Shown here: positions 11,551 to 23,237 of the stretch, piece after piece
How positions within the stretch are numbered: the first letter of the stretch is position 1
Layout of the letters: every line of letters starts with the position of its first letter
Assembly: GCA_039707655.1 (NCBI GenBank)
Contig: CM077665.1
Span: 139,129,148 to 139,193,147 of the forward strand
Length of the DNA: 64,000 nucleotides
Source of the DNA: Elymus sibiricus
Taxonomy: Eukaryota; Streptophyta; Magnoliopsida; Poales; Poaceae
Reading direction: 5' to 3'
Notes under the pieces: generated by a model
Told to the model about the DNA's origin: nothing
The model's database searches: none
What the model saw: the letters and a program-made list of their open reading frames with translations, nothing else
Made by a program: the position numbers and the translations under genes

Positions 11551-12580
11551 TTGCCTTTTTTGCTTGCCCGAAATTCAGTTAATGCCACGAAAAGTTGTCA
11601 AATTGTAAAACAGGGCTTCTAATGGCGTATATTACAGATGGGAAAATTTCCATGTCCAAACTATGTTTAAAACTTGAATTCTGTGTGTGAGGTGGTTGTT
11701 TCGAAACCCTATACACTTGGCGGGAGAGTGTCCTGTTTGCACACGATGTGCATCAGGTTTTGTTCGTAAGAATCTTTAATTTTTACGACACCCTACACGT
11801 GTTCAATGAAGACGCCATGGAAAGTTTCAAACATTTCCAACCTTGTTAGCACGGCCAAAGTTGTTTTTGCCTTTTTTTACTTGCCAAAAATTCATTTAAT
11901 GTCACGAAAATAGCAAACCAACTCCAAAAGTTGTCAAATTGTAGCATGGGGCTTTTGATGGCGTATATTACACATGGGAAAATTTTCAAGTCCAAAAGTT
12001 GTTTAAAAATTTAGTTCTGTGTGTGAGATGGTCGTTTCGAAACCCTATACACTTGGCAGGAGAGTGTCCAGTTTGCACACGATGTGCATCAGGTTTTGGT
12101 CATAACGATCTCTAATTTTTATCACACCCTACAGGTGTTCAATGAAGAAGCCATGGAAAGTTTCAAACATTTCCAACCTCGTTAGCACAGCCAAAGTTTG
12201 TTTTGACTTTTTTACTTGCCGAAAATTCAGTTAAGGCCGCGAAAATTGCAAACCAACTCCAAAAGTTGTCAAATTGTAGCATGGGGCTTCTGATGGCGTA
12301 TATTACACATGAAAAAAATTTCAAGTCCAAAAGTTTTTTAAAAATTGAGTTCTGTGTGTGAGGTGGTCGTTTCGAAACCATATACACTTGGCGGGAGAGT
12401 GTCCTGTTTGCACACAATGTGCATCAGGTTTTGGTCATAATAACGATCTCTAATTTTTATCACACCCTATAGGTGTTCAATGAAGACACCATGGAAAGGT
12501 TTAAACATTTCCAACCTCGTTAGCACGGCCAAAGTTTGTTTTGCCTTTTTTACTTGCCGAAAATTCAGTTAATGCCGCGA
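11551..12580 (+). repeat. about 330-bp tandem repeat, three copies plus a partial, inside CACTA 1
   Basis: Copies start near 11551, 11868, 12205 and 12543, each opening with a ttttt(a/g)cttgcc block followed by aattca(g/t)tta. Periods are about 317, 337 and 338 bases. Each copy contains gcgtatattacacatggg, ggagagtgtcc and gatgtgcatcaggtttt. No coding potential is shared by the copies. A C-homopolymer follows at about 12721-12732. Confidence 0.85.
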
Positions 12581-13384
12581 AAATAGCAACGAATAGTTGT
12601 GAAAGACAGACTTTACGTACGTAGGTTTTGGGTTGGCGGGTGGCCCAGCCCACCCACCGTTCCAAATGTTTCTAGTGGCGGGTGCCACATACTGCTCGCC
12701 ATGTGTTAACCAAAAACACGCCCCCCCCCCCCGCATAGTTTCAAAACTTACGTAATCCGTTCCCCTCTTCTCCCACTTCTCGCACGCTCGTCCACCCCTA
12801 TCGTCGCCGGCTGCCGTGCACCTCTCTACTCTCGCGCGCTCCAGTCCGCCGCCGCGCACCTCTCTCTACTATCGTGCGGTCCGGTCTGCGCGTTGCCGCC
12901 GTAGCTGTCGCCGGTGCTCGTACTCCGCGGCGACCGCATGTGTATTTTTTCCACGCAGGATCCTGTGGGCCGGCACCTGGACAACCTCGCAGCCGTCGCA
13001 ACGAACCTGGCCGTCTCGTCAACACTGTCGTCAGCGTCACAAATTTCTGATTCACATCTGTGTAAAGGTATAATTTCACTACATTTGTAACGTGTCCGAT
13101 GAAATGCCACATAAAGGATTTAGATCTTAGATGTTCTTAGATGTACCTGTACAAACACGTGGATTGTGTGGTGTCATTTGATGTAGAATTAGATGGTTGT
13201 GTTTGATTTGTAGGAATTAATATGAGTGTTAATGTTTTGATGAAACGTAGATTCGTTTCTGTTTCATCAAATTTCTGGTACTCAATATGCCCTACTTTTA
13301 GCAAATGTCATGCCGAATTTTTCAGTCACCATTTTCATTCTATGTTCAGTCATAACTTTTTGTTACAATATTGCAGTTGGACAA

Positions 13385-16033
13385 ATGGATCCCGACGCCG
13401 GAACGTCATCTCAGAAGGAACCTCAGTACACCAACCCTAACGTCTAGATGGGCAACGACCAACATGTAGAACCGACCACCGGGGGCAGGGGACACGAGCC
13501 ACACTGACGGGACTTCATCCAGCACGACCGCCACAAAGAAGAGCAACCGAAAGGCAAGGGATCCAAACAAGCTTCATGAAGGTATAATTGCAATCACTGT
13601 AGTTGGCCCGAGTGGTGAGTTCGTTACCGCAGAGGACGCATCAAAAAGGTATAGCAAAATGCTAGGTCACATCTTGCGAAAAACAGTCCCGATCAGTAGC
13701 AAGGATTTGGTCGGACACAAGGAGAATCTACTACTGGTGTTAAACTGTAGTTATGAATTTCCACCTGATGTCAAGAAGTTAGCCGAAGATTATGCCATGT
13801 CAAAATGGCCAAATATGTTAAGGGACTAGAAGAGCAGTGCCCGTTGCAATCTAGTTGGTAAGGACTTCGAGACCGTTAAGCGGCTCAATCGAACTATGGA
13901 TCATGAAGAATGGACGAAGTTTTGTGAATCCTCTGGTAGTGAGTCAAGCAAGGAGATAAGCGATCATTTTCGTAATTTATGAAAAAATCTGCCAGGTAAA
14001 CACCGTCTGGGCCCTGGTGGTTACAAAGCTGCAGAACCCAAGTGGGAGAAGGAGGCCCTGGAGTTTATAGCCGCGGGTAAACAACCTACATTCTAGGAAC
14101 ATCAAAATCATGCTCGGGACTTCCGTTTTCTCGGGGCCCGTGAAGTGCAAGACCCAGATAGTAAGGAGTTGGTCCTCCCGACGCAGGAACTTCGCTCGAC
14201 GGAGGAGAAATTGGTAACGTCAATCACCACTAATAATTTAGTCCCCACAACTTATTTATTACGTACCATACTAATTGTTTACCAAAACACATGTATTTTT
14301 TGTAGAGAAAAATAAAGCAGGAATTTGGACCGGGTCCTTATGAATCTCCCCACGGCTATAGGTATGATGACCCTCTTACCCGGGCAGTGAACGCGGGTTT
14401 TGAGGTTAACAGGAAGCCCAAGACTGAGTGTGCGTTGGGAGGGTGTAAGATGTTGTGGGACGACGCCTACCCCGAAACCAAAGAACTAAAAAAATACAAA
14501 AGGAAGTACATAAGCAAAACTAAGTTAGATGTAGTAGTAGTAGATGCAGCGGTCGAGAAAAGGTTAGCAGAAATGTTTCCGCACGGCGCGCCAAGTCCAA
14601 CCCAACAGCATACACCTATCGTCACCCATCAGCCACGTGCATCCCACTTTATTCCATGCTGGCTGCAAGCCAATGTTGACGGGGTGAAGACAAGGGTTGC
14701 CAAGGGTCAAATCATCCAGTTTACCGATGGTAGCAGAATGATGCACGGGGTCGTCCTGCCACTTGGCATGATGAGGGTGCATGTGTAGGAGGTAGTGACA
14801 GGTTCAAATCTTGGTCGTTGCCTCACCCCCTAAAGGCGGTGTCACTATGTTATGGCAAGTGACCCACAGCCACATGCTTAAGTGGCCAATGAATGATATA
14901 GAGGAGATTCCCCAAGGATATGCCGGCACCGGAGACGTAGTGCTAGATAATCCGCATTCAGGGGAGAAGAATGCACGTGACAGTTGTAGACCATCCGCGG
15001 ACAAACCACCTATGCCTGTTGTCATCCCTGAAGGGCGGCTATCGGACTCTATGTTGGGGACCCTCTCGATCGATCTTCAAATTCTACACGCCCATGTGGT
15101 AGATAAATAAAAAAAAGGTCAACATGGATACACGGTCAAGGTGATAGAAGGTTCTAGTTTTGTCCACGAGTCTCCGACAGACAGAATTGATTTGGTCTTT
15201 AATAAGGTCATCCATGCAAATATCTTCTCTCTCAGCGCAGTCTCCCCAAAGTTAATGAGGCTCTGGGTACTTCATCGAGCTACAGATCCCCTACTCCCGC
15301 ATGGTAACGTGTCCTTACCTGATCCTTTTTACATGCATTGCCACAACCTGGAAACCACAGAAGGCCAGGAGGTCATCTCGGACTACATGTTCCCGTTCTT
15401 TATTGTCAATCAGCCCCATGTGGACACCTTTCTAGTGCCATACTGTGACAAGTAAGTCGTTAATGTTCACTAATTTGCTTTGAAACATATAAATGGCCTT
15501 GTGGTTTGATCTCATCAATGCTAATTTCTTCATTTTTTTTGTTTAGTGACCGACATTGGATCGTAATCGCACTATTGCCGATGCAGGGCTTGGCTTACTT
15601 CTTTGATTCAAAGAGACACCCTCAAAAGCAATGGAACAGATTGAAGAAGGTTCTAAATGATACTCTTGCCAAGTGTAAGAACGTCAGAGAGACAATAACA
15701 GAACATTCAGAATTGACGTTCTTCACTGGCGCTTGTTGCTATCAAGAACAAAATGTGGAAACCTCTCATAGGTCTGGATATTGTGCCATGGCTATCATGG
15801 ACGACTTTTTGAAGAAAAGCAAATATTTGCATAATCATAGCCAGATCATCAAGTGGTCCGAAGAGATGGAGACGGACATGGACATAGGGGGACTATTAAC
15901 AGAGCATAGCCGCCTCCAAAAGGTGTTGGCTAGAATCATCAACAAAGAGGTTGTAAATGAGGATGGGAAGTGTCACTTCCAGCTAGAGCGAGATGAAGAA
16001 CGACTTCACCGAGTCAAAGACATATTGCGGTAA
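13385..16033 (+). pseudogene. CACTA ORF1-type gene with Ulp1-like peptidase end, broken
   Basis: A multi-exon gene of En/Spm elements. The first part (13385-14215) holds a frame containing IITAVVGPSG-like sequence (IIAITVVGPSGEFVTAEDA) with in-frame stops near 13827, 13979 and 14094. After an intron (about 14214-14304) come VNRKPKTECALGGCKMLWDD and IIQFTDGSRMMHGVVLPLG. After a second intron (about 15453-15545) comes a C48/Ulp1-like domain with DRHWIVIAL and YFFDSKRH supplying the expected His and Asp. Where these peptidases have LCGY the sequence here has RSGYC, so the nucleophile may be changed to Ser (inference). Expressed protein is unlikely. Confidence 0.7.
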
Positions 16034-16553
16034 TCAATTGCGAGCGATACAGTGCTTCGAAACATCTTGATTCGTTGTTCATTTTATGAGTTGAGAATTT
16101 TACATGTTTATTTGTTGCCCTACACTTCTTATATTGTATATTTGCTTCATTAATAATCTTAATTATTGTAACACCGTTGTAATATGATTGTTTGAATGCA
16201 ATGGGATGATTGAGTGCAAAATACTGCTTCAGCGCCATTAAAATGCAGTCATGGCAGCAAAAAACGCTACCGTGGCAGTAATTTCTCTATATGCCGACAT
16301 CACTACCAGTGGCGGGCGGAAAAGGTGCCTGCCACTGCTAATACACACAACAGTAGTGGGCAAAGATTATAGTTGTGGCGGGCGATAACTTTTGCCTGCC
16401 ACTACAGGACTGTCATCAGTGGCGGGCTACGGCCCGCCACTGTTGCCATAATAACAGTGGCAGGAGGTCAGTGGAGGGCGGCCCTGCGAGCCTGGCCCGC
16501 CACTACTAGGCTTTTTGCACCCGCCACTGCTAGGCATTCCTACAGTAGTGTCA

Positions 16554-16977
16554 CATCATCTCCAACATCGTCGAGCCATCTCGTCGCACTCAACCCGGCC
16601 CAGCACAAGCCAGACGAACTCATGCTTTCGCCGGCTTCACCCATGGAGTCAACCGATCGAGTGATTCCGTGTCTGGAGGTGACACCATTGTGTACTCCGA
16701 TGGTGAGTCCTTGATGGCGAAACCGAGTCGATTCTTCCACTTTTCGACGATAGGCTAGGGGGCTACTCCGATGATGAGATCGATCCGAAGGTTTTTGAAC
16801 CGCCTCGTCGCGTGGCCGTCTATATGGCAGCGAATGCAACTGGCACTACGGCGGCTCAGGATTCCACGACGGTTGGAGCAGCAGAGGCAAAAGGTCCTTT
16901 AGCAGTGGCTTTCGTTGTGGCCGGCTCAAGCCAATTGTTGTCAGGGCCGGTTTTTCAGAACATTTAATTCCAGCAAA
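16554..16977 (+). pseudogene. element E gag-region fragment
   Basis: Continues element E after the CACTA insertion. The reading is stop-containing but similar in composition to the gag leader region of such elements (for example VPEGLTIGV-like shadow ORFs on the opposite strand are not real). It ends where LTR F begins. Little more can be said. Confidence 0.5.
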
Positions 16978-17525
16978 TGACCCTTGTGCTCACCAGCCCC
17001 AGGATTACTATTAGCTGGTGGACACTTTCTTGATACAGAAATATCCAGGAAAATAAAAAAATTGGTGTACAAGACCATGAAGGTCCATGGGGTACAACAA
17101 TAATTTTCTAGTGGCTAATAGCGGAAGTGACTCGTGGATCTCCTACGTCTATGGGACTCCATTCCCACAGGAACAGTTGACCTGGATAACTCCTATCTCG
17201 CGTGGCTGCTATCTTCGATGCCTAGGTTGTGGGGTTTTCGTCATAATGGTCCTCTCCAAATACGTGATTTGGCCAAGACAATAGCCAGGGGCAAGCCAGT
17301 GAGTACGTTTGAATGTACTCGCAAACATCATGAAAACAGATATAATAAAGCAGGTGAATTGCATGCACTAAAACTTTTGATATTCAATATGCCATAACAT
17401 TAAATCATGAGTGCAAGTATGTATTGAATTTATCTGTACTGAGAATAGATAAATAATAAGGTAAGGTAAAATAAATATGGAACAACGGGCGGTAGTCCTC
17501 CCAAAAATTCCAAGAAAATAAAATG

Positions 17526-17750
17526 TGTCGATCGGGTGTCTGAAGCGACACCTCGAAAGGAAGAAAAAGAACATGCCTCAGTCGGGCGTCTGAGCGACGC
17601 CACATAAAGGGCTTATATCAGAATTAAATAGACGAGTGCCACAGTCGGACGTCTGTAGCGACACCACATAAAGGGCTTATATTGCAACTAATAACATGCA
17701 TGCCACACTCGGACGTCTGAAGCGACACCGCATAACGGGGTTATAAAAAA
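17526..17750. repeat. 63-bp tandem repeat in LTR F
   Basis: Four degenerate copies with the core tcggacgtctg-agcgacacc and cataaagggcttata, starting near 17526, 17582, 17643 and 17706. They lie in the U5 part of LTR F. Confidence 0.75.
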
Positions 17751-19665
17751 ATAACATGAGTATCTAGGAGGTAGAACCATCCCAGGTGATACTCAACAAA
17801 TTGTTTAAAAGAAATGGTTAGTCCATAACAATATTAATCATAAATGTCATTTGTCACACTTCATGATCAATATTCTGATTTAAAAGATTCCTCCGAAGAC
17901 CGACACTAAGACCGACACTTGACCTATCTCAAACTATAGTCCTTAACCGTGGACACGGCTATTCGAATAGATGTTATACTCTGCAGAGGTTGTACTCTTT
18001 ACCCACGAGTAACGGATTTCTTTAGTCAACCTGAGACGTTGACTAATTACGATTACGGTCTTTGAGTTGAAAACACACGTGACCTGCACACACCAGCTCA
18101 ACTTCCCGATGCCTGGAATCACCCACGGCAATCGTTTAGTAAAACTCTAAGTGGGGAGACTACAATCTCGATTAGCATGGGATCACAAAATTTATAATGC
18201 GCGGAAACAGGGGAGCTACCCTCTCGGTCCAACCGGAACACCCATGCCCCCGGACCAAGTGACATGCCTTCCAGGGGCCTCTAGTATCTTTCACTATGGC
18301 CTCTCCGTACGGTGTGTGCCAAGACAGGGGTTGATGACCTACTGAACCGTACCTTACCTGTGGTAGGGAAAAGTGGTAGTACGAAACAAGTATGGGGGTT
18401 ACTGGAACAAGACTCGATCTATGGTCGACTCAGGAGGTTTATATTTTTCCTACATGGTTAGCACAATAAAATTTTCTTCACAATAGCTGACAGAGTTACC
18501 ACCCATCATGCTCCATCATGCCTCACTGACCATCCTCGTCACCACGAGATGTCAGTTTCGTGGTCGTGTCTCCCCGAGACAAAACTTTCTACGGATTTCC
18601 TCCGGACTAGCCAGGGCATGTGTGGCATAAGGTAATAACTACTGTCACATGCACCTCATGTGTAACAGAAAATAATTCTCACCAATTGCCTATGTGCATG
18701 AATATATCTTTCATATGAAATATCATCATTTCGTTAACATAGCCATGCATTTATTTACCATGACAAACAATCACCCAACTTATATAATATCAGTGTTCAA
18801 GATGTTTGCCTTGGGTATGCAGAAACCTAGAGTGCACTCCAAAACTTTTGAAAGTTTAATCTTCCTTCAATTTCCTATTTTTGAAAATATTCAAATCAAC
18901 ACTCAATTCTAAAACATTACTGAAAAGCTGTTTAGAAATTTTTTAAATAAATCCTAAAATAAACTAGATGAAATTTAAGAAATGTGGGAAAAAGAATCAA
19001 GTCGTTTGGAGTTTTATTTTAAAAGATAGGACCAGTCAAAGATGGGTCAAACTTCTGGTTTTTAATTAAAACAGAAAAAGAAAACGGTTCAGACTGGGAT
19101 ACGCTTTTAGGAAAGAAAAAATGTACTCTTTGAAATGCGCTTTCACTTAAGCCAGCATGCGGTGGCGTAAGTCGCTGACAGTGGATCCTCCTGGCCCACT
19201 AGTCAGGTTTGACTAATCAATCGTCTCCTCCCTCCCGCGGCCGAACAGCGATGGAGCTCCGGCACTCCTCGCCGGCGAGTAGTGGTGCCTTTCGGGCTCA
19301 TGAATGCAGAATCGAGCGCAGGGGGTCGAGGCGATCCTGAGGGGGTGCACCGTGATGGTTGGGGTGGAATGGAGCTGCCGACAGTGAGCTTCGCAGCGGC
19401 CGCCGGTGTCGGCCAAAATGGGCTTTCGTCCCCGGTTAGTTTTGAGAGGAATTGGAAGGGGGCATGGGGTATTCGTGGCTCCGGGAGGTGGTTAGCGAGG
19501 AGAGTGGTGTGGGGAGGCTCTGGGGCTTCGAATTTAACCGAAGGGTGGCGGCGGCGGTTTTGGCCGGAGAAGGGGAAGAGGGTTCTTCCGAGCGCAACTG
19601 CGGCACTGGGGAGAGGATTGAGGGGGCTAGGGAGGGAGTGGTCTTGCCGCGGCCTCGGTGAGGGG

Positions 19666-19672
19666 TTTATAT
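19666..19672 (-). promoter_or_regulatory. TATA-like box of LTR F
   Basis: Minus strand CCCATATAAACCCC, placing transcription start near 19640 and dividing LTR F into about 1.3 kb U3 and 2.7 kb R/U5. Confidence 0.5.
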
Positions 19673-20967
19673 GGGCTGGGGAGGTCGGTTCCCGCGGCTT
19701 CCCAGAGATAAGCTCGACGGCCTACTGCTATTGTCGTCGGAGTAGCAAAATGGCGACGCCTGCGCGGCTAGGAGCTAGCGGACGGGTGCTGCGCGGCTCC
19801 AGGGGGACAGCTGGAGAGCGGAGGCGGCTCAGATGGCGCCGACCAGAGCAGAGGCAACTGCGACCGACAGCTAGCTGCCAAGCGGCTACAGCGGCGATGC
19901 TGCCGTGCTCGTGGAAACGGTCGGGCAACGCTGGCTATTCGGAGGGGGTGAAGGCGTGGCCCTGCGGGCGAGGAAGGGCCAGGGGCGCGGTAGTTGGGGC
20001 ACGGCGGCTCGGTGCGGCTGTCTGCAATAGGCGCACTCTGCTCGCGCTCTAGACAACACCCGAGGTGCTCGATGAATTGCCAGGGCAAGCTAGGGGGCTT
20101 GGGCTAAGATGAAAATTAACAGGCTCACTAGTGTGGTTGCTATAGGTCCAGTAGACATGCTGTTTTGGCAAGGAAAGTAAATTTCCAATGCAAAGGTAGG
20201 AGCATGCCAAATCTGGCTATGCACACAACCTGTTTGCAAAATGCTTGGGGCATCTAGGGGGTTTTGTTGGAGACCAAAATTTCCAGGATAGAGTCTCTTT
20301 AGATGCTGGTGATGATGGCATGGTTATCTTGGCAAAACAGAAAACTTGGTAATGCAAGTTTTTGAGAAAACCAGTTCTGGACAGAGACTATAGGGGGTTA
20401 TTGGATGGGCTTAAATTATTCCAGTGGGGCTAAACTCTTGGACTTAAGTGTTTGATGGGGTGGACTACAAGCAAGAAAAGTCTCATGGCCATTAGGGCAA
20501 AATAAAATATGGTTGTAGTTCAAATCATCAAACTGGACCAGAATGAAAATGTGGATGTTTTGCTCAAATTTTCCAAAACACCAGGTTGGGTTTTTGAATA
20601 AAAGTGATCTAGGTACATCACATGACATCTACAAATGTTTGTGGAATTTTTAAATGAATATATAAATGGGTTGTAGTGCAAATGAGGCCTTCCAAATAAT
20701 GAAAAAGCCATTAATAGAAATTTACTTTAGCAAGTTTTTATTATAAAAATATTTTCCACTGAGTTTGCAAAATGAAAAGAAATGCTATTAAGCAAATACT
20801 CAAGTCCTGCAATATTTTTCAAAAGTTTCTACAGGGAGGGAAGAATTTCAGAATATATAGGAGAGAGATGGTTCTGAAATCAACAGAAGACTCCAGAAAA
20901 TAAAATTTAAATAACCATGGCCAAATTATAATTAATAAATACAGGGTTAGATTTTTGGGGTGTTACA

Positions 20968-23237
20968 ATCATCGTCTCAAGCTCTGGCGGGTCTGGCGAC
21001 TGCCCTGCGCACTCTTTTGGAAAAACTAGTGACCGCGAAGAACGTGATCGAGTGTAATGCAAAAGTTAAAAAGCTTCGCGAGCAGATGGCCAAGATCCAG
21101 GACGATACCAACGCGCAAAATATTCACATGGCAGAGGTACAAGCCCACATTCGTAGTGAACCGAGCGTTTGAAAGCAGAAACCCGTTCATCTAAGTTATC
21201 GTCAAAACGAGAATTCTGCCGTCCACCAGAGGAGGCATCAAAGTCGATTGCCGCCAACTTTCGAGCTGGCCCATCTATTTGATACACCGCGAGACACGAC
21301 TGTCTGCAGAGCAGGGGCCGACACACCAGGAGAAACGCCCGTCATACCCTAATTGACACGAGTTGTTCCTCCAAACGGAACTTGGAAGCACTTGCCGGCT
21401 CAGCAGAATCAGCTGTCGCCGGCTCAATAGCACTAGACGTTGACGACTCAACAGCAAATGCCGGTCCAGCACTCCCCCCATCGTTACCATACTCCAGTGG
21501 GTCATTATTCCAACCCAGTTGACAACATGATGGCGGCAACCCACAATCTTGATGCGATCCCGATTACTGGGAATAGTCTAATTGAAATCGAGGCTAAGAA
21601 CACCATCGAGATGCTCAAGACTACAGTTGTTCAGCAGGCGAACAATTATCACAGTAGGCACCGGCTTTATTCCACCCCTCATCATAGTCGAAGTAAGAGC
21701 CGGCATGCCGAGTCACCAGCAGTTTCTAGCAGTGCATGCCGACGCCCGATTCCGCAATAGCCAGCAGTCTTAGATGCTCAGACAATCATCGATGCTGCAG
21801 GGGCTTTGCAAGAAGCAGGAGGGAATACAGGAATCACATACGCTCAACCTGCGGTACACCCCCAACCCGCCACAGCTCAGCCGGCTTTACGGAGTGTCGG
21901 CTTAACCAACAGGACTATTGGGACGCCTTGCATGGGGTCGGCTTTGCGCAACAAGCGTATTCCCTTGACTTCAAGGGTCCCCGCAACATCCACAATTATA
22001 CAGACGATTTGGAGCCAGTTGAGTGAATTGAGAGCTATGAGTTAGCCATGGATATGTTGGAGGTCAGCGATGCAGTCTGTGCTAGATATATGACCATTAT
22101 GTTGGAAGGACCGGCATAGACATGGTTGAAGAACTTGCCCCCCAACTTAATTAATACTTGGTAAGAACTGAAGGAGCGCTTCATCAAGAATTTCCAATGA
22201 ACTTGCAAACGCCCAAGAACAATTGTTGATCTTGAGCACTGTGTCCGGCTTAATGATGAGTATGCGCATCACTGGTCACGTCGTGTTGCTGAAATTATTC
22301 ACTCTTCTAATAGAATTACAACTCTTCAGTTGTCCTCGTCCTAAAAAGGAATTGTCACTTCTAGCCTCTGGTCCAAAAACTTGGACGCTGAAGAGGAAGG
22401 TTAAAGACATGGATGATCTCATGGATGTTCTCACCAGATATGTGGAGGCGGATAACACAAAGGAACCATCCTTGGATGATGAGAGATCTGGCAAGGGCAA
22501 GAAAAACAGCGGCAACAAGGGACACCAACAGAATGGCCAGGAAAACAATAGCAACGGCAACCATGAGAACAATGGCGGAAATAAATGCAAGAGTACTAAT
22601 GGAGCCTCAGATTTTGTTGCCAATACTAACACCAATTTCAAGATTCAGTGCCGGAATAATAATTCTGGTCATCCCTATAGCGGAAATCGCCCTCGCAATT
22701 ATGAGGAAGCTCTCAAAGGATCGTGCCCCAAACACAACATGGATGGTAAACCGGCAAGTCATTCTTGGGAAAATTGTTACATCGTGCAGGATTTCGGAAT
22801 CAAGGTTTCTAGAATAGTAACAATAATGGCGGCAACGGACACCCCCCAGAAACTCACAAGCCGGCGGCTCAGGAGTCGGCTTCCTCGGCGCTGGCTTCCA
22901 GGGGAATTATCCCGGAGCCGGGTTCCAAGGAGCACGCGACTCAGGATCGGCGTTCCAGGGGGCTAGCCAGAGTGGAGGCGGCAATTAGCGATCTGGTCAT
23001 GGAAATCAGAATCAGGGAAATTTAAACCAGGGAAATCCTTTCAGGTTTCAGAGAAACCCGAAGCGGTTGAACAACGGGCAATATCATATCTTCACAACCA
23101 GCACTTGCAAGCGCGACCGAAAACTTCATAAACGAACGATCAACATGGTTGATCCGACAGTCCCGGAGTATTTACACTGGAGTCGTGAGGATCATCCTCC
23201 CCAGGTTGTTAATTCGGGTAGTCTTGCTCTGGTTGTG
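20968..23237 (+). pseudogene. gag of element E, degenerate
   Basis: Coiled-coil-like start (ALRTLLEKLVTAKNVIECNA, KKLREQMAKIQDD at 21000-21110). Then the retrotransposon gag domain near 21960-22300 (SLDFKGPRNIHNYTDDLEP, WLKNLPPN, ELKERFIKNFQ, HCVRLNDEYAHHWSRR), and a Lys/Asn-rich linker and Cys-His region (GSCPKHNMDG, SHSWENC) near 22720-22780. Stops and frame changes are frequent, for example at 22024, 22118 and 22162. The gene is interrupted at 23237 by element B and resumes at 31523. Confidence 0.8.

Larger units (their letters stand above)
11112..16550 (+). mobile_element. CACTA (En/Spm) DNA transposon 1
   Basis: Begins cactactgggaaaagg and ends ctacagtagtg, inverted termini of the CACTA superfamily, flanked by the 3-bp duplication tca at 11109-11111 and 16551-16553. 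Subterminal repeats with the core cccgccact or agtggcggg cluster at 11160-11530, 12630-12710 and 16300-16540. It carries one broken gene (13385-16033) and a tandem repeat (11551-12580), but no TNP2-type transposase, so it probably needed a transposase from elsewhere. It is inserted in element E gag. Confidence 0.92.
16978..20967 (-). mobile_element. large (about 4 kb) LTR F, minus orientation
   Basis: On the minus strand it starts TGTAACACCCCAAAAATC at 20967 and appears to end at 16978 (plus-strand tgacccttgtgctcacc). A TATA-like box (ATATAAA on minus, 19666-19672) and a GC-rich R/U5 region at 19210-20050 fit an LTR promoter. The size resembles LARD-type LTRs such as Sukkula, but I cannot name the family. 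Flanks are gcaaa on the left and atcat on the right, so no target duplication is visible. The 256-aa plus ORF at 19282-20052 is antisense to the LTR, GC-driven and not called. Confidence 0.65.

Noticed and set aside
19282..20052. 256-aa plus-strand ORF with high GC
   Set aside because: It lies antisense inside LTR F, overlaps other long frames on both strands and has no recognisable domain. Length is explained by GC content.
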